IMG/VR virus record: IMGVR_UViG_3300037882_002501 | Span: 1 to 25,787 of that record | DNA from: a virus | Direction: 5' to 3' (one strand) | DNA: 25,787 bases | In this document: positions 12,574 to 19,968 of the stretch, piece by piece | How positions within the stretch are numbered: the stretch's first letter is position 1 | Layout: each line of letters starts with the position of its first letter | Program-made: the position numbers and the translations under genes | The notes under the pieces: model-generated | Database searches by the model: none | What the model was told of the DNA's origin: nothing | The model's input: only the letters and a program-made list of their open reading frames with translations

Positions 12574-15044
12574 TGCCGAGTTATTTTCAGGGGGGGGCGG
12601 GGGGATACGGGGGCCAGCAGTCGATCTTTGGCAGCCCCAACGCTCGCCGCCGCCAAGCGGGGCTGCTGGGGCAGCCGCAAGCAGGGAGTGGCGGCTATGG
12701 TGGCCAGGGGTCAATCCTCGGCACCCCGACCTATGGTCGTGGCCAGCCAGCCCAACCTGCGCAAGGTGGCCTACTGAGTCCAGCGCAAAGCGGAAGCGGT
12801 GGTTATGGCGGTCAAGGGTCAATTCTTGGCAACCCCAGCTATGGGCGGGGTGGGCCTGCTGTAATGCCAAGCCAGCCGCGCCCTTACGGCGCGTACAACA
12901 GTGATCCGGGGGTGGGGCAGCCGCTCTATGGCCAAACACCTGGCCGCCCACAGCAGACCAAGTCCGACCCCTACACCACCCAGCAGCAGGGGCCTAGCCT
13001 CTACACCACCCAGTCAGTCGGCTCACCGACGGGCGAATTCGGCCCAGCACCGACCACTGGGCCAAGTGTGACGACACCCTATGCGCCACCACCAGGCGGC
13101 TACCAGGGCAACTACGGGCCACCCCCAGTCACCAGCCAGCCAGCCCCAAGCGGCGGGCCACCAGCGTTTGGGATTCCGCCGGACAAATGGGCGACTATGT
13201 CGCCCAACGAACAGGCTGCCTATCGGGCAATGGAACAGCAACGCGACCCGCTGGGCATTGCGCGGTGGCTGAGTGGCAGCAGCGATGAGGGCCGTGACCA
13301 GCAAATGGACGCGACCAACGGCATCGCTGGGCGGTTGCAGCAACCTGGGCCGTTTAACCAGGCCGTGACCGACATCGCCAATGGGCTGCTCCAGCCTGGC
13401 CGGTTTGACCAACAGCAACAGAACACCATCGCCAACATGGCCAACAACCCCTATGAAGCCGGGGTACAAAGCCGCGCCGACGCACTCGGCAACCCCACGG
13501 CCAACGCGGGCACCATCACCGGCTACGGCAACGAGTTGGCGCAGGCGGGGCCATATGAGGCCAGCCGCAACACCCTGGCTGGGCTGTTAAGCCAAGGCCC
13601 GGCCAATGGGGGGCGAATCAATGACCTGGCGGGGCAGCTCGCCGGAACCAACCCCTACACCAGCCAGCAGCAGGGGCTACTTGACCGGGTGCTTCAGCCT
13701 GGTGGCGGCAACATTGATATGAAGACCTTGGGCGGCATGATGGCCAGTGCAGGCACTGCCAGTGCCGGAACTGCCAGTGCTGCGCAAGCGGCTGCCACTT
13801 TGGCGCAGGCAATTGCTGGCGGGGCCAATGGCGACATCAGCGGCATTCGGGGCGTGGCCGATGGCTATGCCAACTTCGACGCGGGCACGGCTGAAACGCT
13901 GGGCCAAAATGGCTTGGCCAGCCAACGGCTGACCGGTGTGGCTGACGGGCTGCTGGCTGGCGGCAAAACGTCACGAGAAGACGCGCTGATGAGCTTGGGC
14001 CTTGAGGGCAATGCTGCAAATGACCAGCTCGCGGCACAGTTGGCAGCCCGTGGGCTGTCGAACAGCGGCGCTGCTGCTAGTCAATATGGCAGCTTGACCG
14101 GCAACCTGATAGGGCAACGTGCCCAACTCCAGCGCCAGCTCGACCAAGAGGATATTCAGCGGGCGCAAACGGCTGGGGGGCTGTTATCGAGTGCTGACAG
14201 CCTAAACCTGCAACGCATTGGGCAAAATAACAGCAGCATTGCCCAGCGTTTGGGCCTTGATTTGCAAAGCCGAGGCCAGCAAGTCGATGCCTACGGGCGT
14301 AGTGGTCAGCTTGCTCAGGCCGATGACCAATTGCGCACCAATGTAGAGCTAGCCAATGCCAACGCTCAAACCAGTGTCAGCCAGGGCAATGCTCAAATGG
14401 CAACACAAGCCAGTATTAGTAACGCTGGCAACCAAACACAGGCTAGCATCGCTAATGCTGGCAACCGAACACAGGTTAGTTTGGCCAATAGTGATCAGGG
14501 CTTGCGTGCTATGTTGGCAAACCAACAAAACGAGATGGCCCGTTATGGCCTTGGTGCTAACATGCTCAGCACCATGTCAGATGACCGTTACCGTAGCCTC
14601 ACGGGCGCAGGTCAGATGTATGGCAATGTTGACCAAAGCACGCTTGCGTACCAAGGCACTGCCTTGGATGCTTACGGCAATCTCGAAGGCCAGCGCCAAA
14701 GCCGCTTAAACGGGGCTGCTGGCATATTACAGGGTGTAGATGGCCTACAAACACAGCGCGATATGGGCGCGTTAGGCGCATACGACAACATGGCAGGGCG
14801 CTACGACAACCGCCAGCAAGGCATCTTTGGCGCACAAAACACCATGCAGCAGAATGATTGGATGCGTCAGATGCAAGCAGCCGGGTTGTTTAACGGCATG
14901 AATGAACAGTGGTTCCGTAATCTGCTAGGGGCAGGTGGTCTAACCAGCGGGTTAGCCAATATGGGCAGCACGCCTAGCAATGGGGCCAACCTTTTCAACG
15001 GTTTAATAAGCCTCGCCCCAGCGATTATTGGGGCGGTTACGTGA
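12573..15044 (+). CDS. Large Gly/Gln/Ala-rich virion protein, candidate first ejection protein
   Basis: This 823-residue protein starts at ATG 12573 (TAATG overlap) with AAAGGAG at 12561-12567. Residues 8-95 contain three copies of GGYGGQ(Q/G)SI(F/L)G in a glycine-rich segment. A Pro/Gln/Thr-rich linker follows, then helical Ala/Gln/Gly-rich sequence with LQPG.F units (about residues 250-275). From about residue 611 there are 11-residue units of the form TQ(A/V)S(I/L)(S/A)NA(G)N. The C terminus is hydrophobic (LISLAPAIIGAVT). No enzyme motif is seen. Its size, composition and place before two still larger proteins match the trio of internal ejection proteins of podoviruses (compare T7 gp14-gp15-gp16), which leave the capsid with the DNA and form a channel. 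That role is inferred. Confidence 0.6.
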   Translation: MPSYFQGGAGGYGGQQSIFGSPNARRRQAGLLGQPQAGSGGYGGQGSILGTPTYGRGQPAQPAQGGLLSPAQSGSGGYGGQGSILGNPSYGRGGPAVMPSQPRPYGAYNSDPGVGQPLYGQTPGRPQQTKSDPYTTQQQGPSLYTTQSVGSPTGEFGPAPTTGPSVTTPYAPPPGGYQGNYGPPPVTSQPAPSGGPPAFGIPPDKWATMSPNEQAAYRAMEQQRDPLGIARWLSGSSDEGRDQQMDATNGIAGRLQQPGPFNQAVTDIANGLLQPGRFDQQQQNTIANMANNPYEAGVQSRADALGNPTANAGTITGYGNELAQAGPYEASRNTLAGLLSQGPANGGRINDLAGQLAGTNPYTSQQQGLLDRVLQPGGGNIDMKTLGGMMASAGTASAGTASAAQAAATLAQAIAGGANGDISGIRGVADGYANFDAGTAETLGQNGLASQRLTGVADGLLAGGKTSREDALMSLGLEGNAANDQLAAQLAARGLSNSGAAASQYGSLTGNLIGQRAQLQRQLDQEDIQRAQTAGGLLSSADSLNLQRIGQNNSSIAQRLGLDLQSRGQQVDAYGRSGQLAQADDQLRTNVELANANAQTSVSQGNAQMATQASISNAGNQTQASIANAGNRTQVSLANSDQGLRAMLANQQNEMARYGLGANMLSTMSDDRYRSLTGAGQMYGNVDQSTLAYQGTALDAYGNLEGQRQSRLNGAAGILQGVDGLQTQRDMGALGAYDNMAGRYDNRQQGIFGAQNTMQQNDWMRQMQAAGLFNGMNEQWFRNLLGAGGLTSGLANMGSTPSNGANLFNGLISLAPAIIGAVT
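12597..12868 (+). repeat. Three coding repeats of the GGYGGQ-SI-G unit
   Basis: The unit occurs near 12602, 12690 and 12800 in the gene at 12573. The second and third copies share GGYGGQGSILG followed by P(T/S)YGRG. The first is diverged (QQSIFG). Confidence 0.85.
15014..15035 (+). other. Stem-loop just before the start of the 1638-residue gene
   Basis: CGCCCCA (15014-15020) can pair with TGGGGCG (15029-15035) around an 8-base loop. It lies in the last codons of the upstream gene, 16 bases before the start codon at 15052. It has no proper T-run, so it is not called a terminator; it could modulate translation or mRNA processing. Confidence 0.4.
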
Positions 15045-15047
15045 GGA
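15043..15047 (+). promoter_or_regulatory. Ribosome binding site that sets the start at 15052
   Basis: GAGGA lies 4 bases before ATG 15052. The upstream in-frame TTG at 15028 lies within the stem-loop described above and has no ribosome binding site. Confidence 0.7.
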
Positions 15048-15051
15048 TTTT

Positions 15052-18000
15052 ATGGCGACGAATTTCTTTACAGGATTAAGCAAGGGCTTTGCTGAAACCG
15101 CTAAAAGCGTCGGCCCACAAATGGCCAGCGTTATTTTGCAAAAGCAGCAAATGGCTGCGCAACAAAAAGCGCAAGAGGAAGCAAACGCACGACAAGAGCG
15201 CTTTGCACAAGCACAAGCTGTGCAAGGAACAATTCAAAGCCAGATTGATGACCTAACCAAACAGTTTAACGTGCTCGCAAAAACAGATACAGCACTAGCT
15301 AATCAGGTACGCGGGCGCATTACTAAACTCGCGGCATTGAAAGTTATTGCTACGAGCAACCCTGAGCGGGCACAGCAGTTACATGATGAGTTGGCAGTGG
15401 CAGACTTCACTGCTGGCGATGAGCGCACGGCTGGCCCTGGGGCTGGCAATGCACTGAATAACAACATTGGCCAACAAACGAACATTACCCCCGATCAAAT
15501 GGGGCCTTTTGTGCCTGGCCAAGAGCCAGCGCCAATGCCAGTGCCGGAACCCCAGCAAATTGGCACACCAGTACGCACCTATGACCCGGCAACAGTGTTA
15601 GGGATGGCACAACGTGCCGAACAGGAAGACGCGCAAACACAGCAGACCAAAGCGGCTTACCGCCAAATTGCTGTGAATGTGATCAATGCCCCTGATAAAT
15701 ACAGCGCTGACAAAGTACAAAAAGCCCGTGAGTTTTTGGAAGGCAAAACAAATGACACCGATTGGGCGGGGATGCGCTCCTCTACGTTTACTGTTGATGA
15801 CCTTAAAGCCGCTTACGCCAATAAAGACTGGCGCTCGGCGCAAGCTGCCTACAGTGCGTTGTCTGCACAGGGCGCAGACCTGGCGGGATTTGACAAAAAA
15901 GTCATTGACACCAACGTTGGCCGCTTAGATCGGCGTGATAACAACGAAGAAACGCTACTTGACCTAGCGGTTAGGCAAAGTACATTTAACCTAGAGCGTG
16001 GGGGCTTTGACCTTGATGCCGATAAAACCAAACTTGGTGTAGCGCTTAAACAGGACAAACAAGCGCAACAAAAATTATTCGGGGATTGGGCCACTGTTGG
16101 TAATGTTGAGGCACTAGAGGCCAGTAAGGCCGACATTACCGCACTGGGGTTTGACTATGGCAGCCTGTTAGCGCGGGCAAAAACCAACAGGGGGGCGCTG
16201 GACGAAGAGCGCAGCAACACGCTAGAGAATCAGGGGCTAGACAATCAGCTCAAAGCAGGGCAGCTTAAACTCAACAACGCGCTCTATCAGCCTACACTCG
16301 ACAGTGCCAACCTAAAAAATGACCTTGACCGCGCTGGATTGGCGCAGGCGGGCATTAACCTAGAGCAATCACGCGAGAATCTGGCGTTTTTTAAGGATAC
16401 TAAAAACGCTAACGTACAACTGCTGAATACTCAACTGTCAGCAGCACAGCAGGAACTGTCAGAAAACAAAGCCCTCTCACCATATCGAGTACAACAACTA
16501 CAAGAAGCAGTCAAAGCATTGGCGCTGGATAACACGCTAAAGGAAAAATATGGCGCGGCTGAACTTGATGCCCGCATTAACAGCATTCTGGCCAGCACTG
16601 GCTATACAAAAGTACAAACTGAGCAAGCACAGCTAGAGTTAAAGTTTGGCCAAGACACTTACAGCAATAGGATTACCCTATCTGCCAATCAAGCGGCACT
16701 CTCTGGTGTGCAGCTAGAAGAGGCTGGTGTCAATCTCGATCAAGCTAAAGCCAGCTTGGCACAGTTTAAAAAGATTGCGCCATTGCAAGCAAAACAGTTG
16801 GAAGCAACCATTGCTAGCATGGAATACAGCTTAGAAAAAGACAAGCAAATCACTCCGTTACAAATCAAAACCTTGCAAGAGCAGGTGGCCGCTCTTGTCC
16901 GAGACAATAAGATTGGCGACTTATTTGCCGAACCTACCGCTAAAGCGCAGCTAGAGCTGCTTTTTGGGTCTGTTGGATTGCAAAAAACCCAGCAAAAAAC
17001 CGCAGACCTAGAGCTAAAGTTTGGAGAGGATACTTACAACAGCCGTGTTACCTTGGTGAGTAACCAAGCGGCACTCTCTGGTGTGCAGCTAGAAGAAGCT
17101 GGTGTCAATCTCGACCAAGCTAAAGCCAACCTAGCGCAGTTTAAGCAGATCGCACCATTGCAAGCAAAACAGTTGGAAGCAACCATTGCTAGCATGGAGT
17201 ATGACCTAGAGAAAAACAAGCAGCTTACTCCATTACAGGTCAAAACCTTGCAAGAGCAGGTGGCTGCCCTTGTCCGAGACAATAAGATCGGTGACTTATT
17301 TGCTGAACCTACCGCTAAAGCGCAGCTAGAAGGGCTGTTGACCTCGGTGGGGTTGCAGAAAACCCAAGCCGCAGTGGCTGCTGCCACTGCACCAGGGCAA
17401 ATTGCTGCGACTGATGCGCAAAATAAGGTTGCCGTAGACACTGCCGAAAGCACTACAAATGCAACCAATGTCAAGAATGATGCTGTCGTAGCGACTACAC
17501 CGTTGCAAATTGCTGCGACCGACGCGCAAAATAAGGGTGTCGTAGATACTGCCCAAGGCATCACAAATGCAACCAATGCGCAAAATGCCACTGTTATTGC
17601 CCAAAGCGAGGCAGCACGTAAGCTGTTGCCGTTTGAGACTGAGAACAAACTGGATGTTTTGCAGCTGCAAAAACGCTTGTTCGCATTGAAAGAGCCAACC
17701 GCGCGGGCTGCCGAACTAAGCGACATTGCGAGCCTGGGCAATGTTGGCCTTACCGCGCTAGATCAGTTGAAAGAGAAGGGCAACATTACCCAAGCTGAGT
17801 ATAACACTGCTGCTCAGGCTGCCAAAAACAATCAAACCATCTTGGACACCAAGGTGGCGCAGGCTGACCAAACCTTGCTCCTGCTGCCGGAGCAAACCCG
17901 TACCCTACTCTCGACCTACGCCCGTACACAATCAGACAATGACCTAGCTGTGCTGACCAACCAAGTGGCAACCGACTTGGTTGGTCTTAAAGGCAGTGTT

Positions 18001-19968
18001 GAGCAGGTGGGATATTTAGCTGACCTAGCGACTACTGGTAATCTCGGCAAACCACTGCTTAAAGGGTTATTAGCCAATGGCACAATTGACCAAGAAACAT
18101 ACGACAGTGCTGTTAGGATGGCAGACGGGGGGCAGGCATTACTTGATAACAACGTGCTAAAAACCAAGCTGGATGCCACTACTTTGAAGAATGACATTGC
18201 TGCTGCGCCAATGAAAGAGGCTGCTGAGTTTATCGCGCTTGCTGACAAATACGCTAGCGCGGGAACGGCGGGGCTGCAATGGTTAAACAACCCGGCAACT
18301 GTGAAAAGGGCACGCGAATTAGGGGTTAACCTCAATTCTTTTAGGGATGATGCCAAAGACAGCCAAGTGCTGGCCGAAATGGGCCAACGCGACAGCGAAT
18401 ATAAAGGCTCACAGACTGCATTGGCACAGCTGTTGGCAGTTGATACCGACCCCAGCAAAAACCTTAGCGCACTGCGTGAGGTTGCTATTGGACTAGGTTT
18501 TTCTGACACGGTGCAGGGGCGGCGCGACGCACGGCAATACGTGCTAGACCAGCGTGCTGCTGCTGCTGCTGCGCGTAAAAATGCAGCGATGATGGCGCAG
18601 CTTGAGGTTGACGAGAAAATAGCCAAAGTCAATCAAATCGAGCAGACCACTGCTAACAGCATTGTGACTACTAACGCAACCGTGGCCGATACTAACTCAA
18701 AAATCAATGAGCGTGCCAACGACTACATTATTAAGCGTTACAACTCAGAGACTGACCGCCAACGTGCCAACCAATCGTATGCGCTGGGTGTTGGTAATCT
18801 AAATCAGCGTGTAACTGAGGCATTTCAAAACAACCAAAACCGGCTGGCACAGCTTGCTATTAGCCAGGGCGAGCTGGATGTTAAAAAGATGAACGCTAAC
18901 ACAGCTTGGCAAACTGCTTATAACACCAATAGCAGGGCCGACCGGAATTTTGCGGCTACTCAAATGCGTGGCACGGCTACCAGTTTCCGGCAAACTGCTG
19001 CAACGCTACGCCAACAGGCTACATCCCTGCTAAAACCTGACAGTATTGGCCAAGTTAGCGACGAGAACAAAGCCCAGGCCGCTGCTTTGAATGCTCAGGC
19101 TGCACAATATGAAAGCGAAGCAAAACAATACAGCGATGCGCTCGGCTCAATGGGCGTTAGTTCTGTGCCACAAGCACCCGCGACCAGCACCACAGCAATC
19201 CCGACCAATGCGCTGACCACCATGTCTAATGGGGCACGAGTGACTGTTTCATTTGGGTTAGGCGCAAAGTATAGCCCTGAGCTAAAAAAGATGACGGGCC
19301 TTTCGTATCACCAGGGCATGGATTTTGTGGTTGGCGGCAATGGCGCAGTGCATAATCCATTTGAAGGCGCGACAGTGATGCGGGTCGGTAATGATTTTGC
19401 TGGCTGGGGTGGGGCTGAGGTGATTCAATTAAGGTTGGCAAACGGAAACACGGCGTTATTGGCGCACTTTCAAAAAGGTAGTATCGCTGTTAAGAAAGAC
19501 CAAGTGATTGGCGCGGGCACATACCTCGCAAAAATGGGAGCAACAGGCCATGCTAAAGGGGCACATGTGCATCTCCAGATTATTGGGGCTGATGGCAAAA
19601 CCGTACTTAACCCCAACGAATTCGCCAGTAATTTTGCTGGCGTAACCGCTGGCAATGGGCCATTGCCAGCACCACCCGCTGCTACTGGCAATAAACCCGC
19701 TGCTCAACCTGCTGCGCCAATCAAGAACAATGCACCGGCTACCCCTAGTGTGCGCCCATTATCAAACCCTGAGCTACAGGATTTAAAAAGCGGCGCTACT
19801 GCATTGGCAGGCATGAATGCAGTAGACCCTAAATCCGGCAAGGACAACCCCAAATGGCAGCAAACTTTTGATACACAAGTTAGTCTATTCTCAAAGCGCT
19901 GGAATTTACCACCCGCTACCGTTGCACAAATACTCTATGAGGCATGGCAAAAACAAGGGGGTAAATAA
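15052..19968 (+). CDS. Giant virion protein with 125-residue repeats and a C-terminal M23 peptidase, candidate ejection protein
   Basis: This protein has 1638 residues from ATG 15052. The N terminus (FFTGLSKGFAETAKSVGPQMAS) leads into long Ala/Gln/Glu/Lys-rich helical sequence. Residues 403-777 hold three in-register 125-residue repeats, followed by two 36-residue repeats. More helical sequence (including a run of Ala at about 1165) extends to about residue 1370. Residues about 1395-1530 form an M23 (LytM-type) peptidase with a complete zinc and catalytic set: His1420 and Asp1424 (YHQGMD), His1472 (LAHFQ), and His1505 and His1507 (AHVHLQ). Such enzymes cut peptide cross-links in peptidoglycan. 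A Pro/Ala linker and a helical C-terminal domain (NPELQDLKSGATALAG onward) follow. A virion-borne wall-cutting ejection protein is the best reading. Tape measure is the alternative, but no long-tail genes are present. Confidence 0.72.
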   Translation: MATNFFTGLSKGFAETAKSVGPQMASVILQKQQMAAQQKAQEEANARQERFAQAQAVQGTIQSQIDDLTKQFNVLAKTDTALANQVRGRITKLAALKVIATSNPERAQQLHDELAVADFTAGDERTAGPGAGNALNNNIGQQTNITPDQMGPFVPGQEPAPMPVPEPQQIGTPVRTYDPATVLGMAQRAEQEDAQTQQTKAAYRQIAVNVINAPDKYSADKVQKAREFLEGKTNDTDWAGMRSSTFTVDDLKAAYANKDWRSAQAAYSALSAQGADLAGFDKKVIDTNVGRLDRRDNNEETLLDLAVRQSTFNLERGGFDLDADKTKLGVALKQDKQAQQKLFGDWATVGNVEALEASKADITALGFDYGSLLARAKTNRGALDEERSNTLENQGLDNQLKAGQLKLNNALYQPTLDSANLKNDLDRAGLAQAGINLEQSRENLAFFKDTKNANVQLLNTQLSAAQQELSENKALSPYRVQQLQEAVKALALDNTLKEKYGAAELDARINSILASTGYTKVQTEQAQLELKFGQDTYSNRITLSANQAALSGVQLEEAGVNLDQAKASLAQFKKIAPLQAKQLEATIASMEYSLEKDKQITPLQIKTLQEQVAALVRDNKIGDLFAEPTAKAQLELLFGSVGLQKTQQKTADLELKFGEDTYNSRVTLVSNQAALSGVQLEEAGVNLDQAKANLAQFKQIAPLQAKQLEATIASMEYDLEKNKQLTPLQVKTLQEQVAALVRDNKIGDLFAEPTAKAQLEGLLTSVGLQKTQAAVAAATAPGQIAATDAQNKVAVDTAESTTNATNVKNDAVVATTPLQIAATDAQNKGVVDTAQGITNATNAQNATVIAQSEAARKLLPFETENKLDVLQLQKRLFALKEPTARAAELSDIASLGNVGLTALDQLKEKGNITQAEYNTAAQAAKNNQTILDTKVAQADQTLLLLPEQTRTLLSTYARTQSDNDLAVLTNQVATDLVGLKGSVEQVGYLADLATTGNLGKPLLKGLLANGTIDQETYDSAVRMADGGQALLDNNVLKTKLDATTLKNDIAAAPMKEAAEFIALADKYASAGTAGLQWLNNPATVKRARELGVNLNSFRDDAKDSQVLAEMGQRDSEYKGSQTALAQLLAVDTDPSKNLSALREVAIGLGFSDTVQGRRDARQYVLDQRAAAAAARKNAAMMAQLEVDEKIAKVNQIEQTTANSIVTTNATVADTNSKINERANDYIIKRYNSETDRQRANQSYALGVGNLNQRVTEAFQNNQNRLAQLAISQGELDVKKMNANTAWQTAYNTNSRADRNFAATQMRGTATSFRQTAATLRQQATSLLKPDSIGQVSDENKAQAAALNAQAAQYESEAKQYSDALGSMGVSSVPQAPATSTTAIPTNALTTMSNGARVTVSFGLGAKYSPELKKMTGLSYHQGMDFVVGGNGAVHNPFEGATVMRVGNDFAGWGGAEVIQLRLANGNTALLAHFQKGSIAVKKDQVIGAGTYLAKMGATGHAKGAHVHLQIIGADGKTVLNPNEFASNFAGVTAGNGPLPAPPAATGNKPAAQPAAPIKNNAPATPSVRPLSNPELQDLKSGATALAGMNAVDPKSGKDNPKWQQTFDTQVSLFSKRWNLPPATVAQILYEAWQKQGGK
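16258..17382 (+). repeat. Three in-register 375-bp (125-residue) coding repeats
   Basis: Copies are 16258-16632 (diverged), 16633-17007 and 17008-17382. The last two are very similar at DNA level, sharing long identical runs around the segment encoding QAALSGVQLEEAGVNLDQAK, with mostly silent differences. The first keeps only the pattern: QLKLNNALY against ELKFGQDTY, AGINLEQSRENLAFF against AGVNLDQAKASLAQF, and ALALDN against ALVRDN. Anchor codons fall exactly 375 bases apart in all three (16348, 16723 and 17098). Confidence 0.92.
17401..17598 (+). repeat. Two 108-bp (36-residue) coding repeats
   Basis: The unit at 17401-17508 is repeated from 17509. Both encode IAATDAQNK..VDTA...TNATN, with divergence toward the end of the second copy. 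Confidence 0.85.

Noticed and set aside
15014-15051. Terminator before the 1638-residue gene
   Set aside because: The stem is followed by a mixed sequence that includes the ribosome binding site; the short TTTT near 15048 is too far away.
18541-18580. Triplet repeat (GCT) run as a possible regulatory repeat
   Set aside because: It simply encodes a short Ala run in the giant protein.
17034-18632. Two long minus-strand open frames (235 and 238 codons)
   Set aside because: They mirror Ala/Gln-rich repeats of the + strand gene and read as Ser/Ala/Cys-rich low-complexity protein. No evidence of real coding.
19231-19640. Separate endolysin gene
   Set aside because: The M23 domain is inside one continuous 1638-residue frame without an internal start or holin neighbour, so it belongs to a virion protein rather than a lysis enzyme.
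15052-19968. Tape measure protein
   Set aside because: Length and helical content would allow it, and M23 domains do occur in tape measures, but there are no tail tube, sheath, assembly chaperone or baseplate genes, and nozzle and portal are of podovirus type. Kept only as an alternative.
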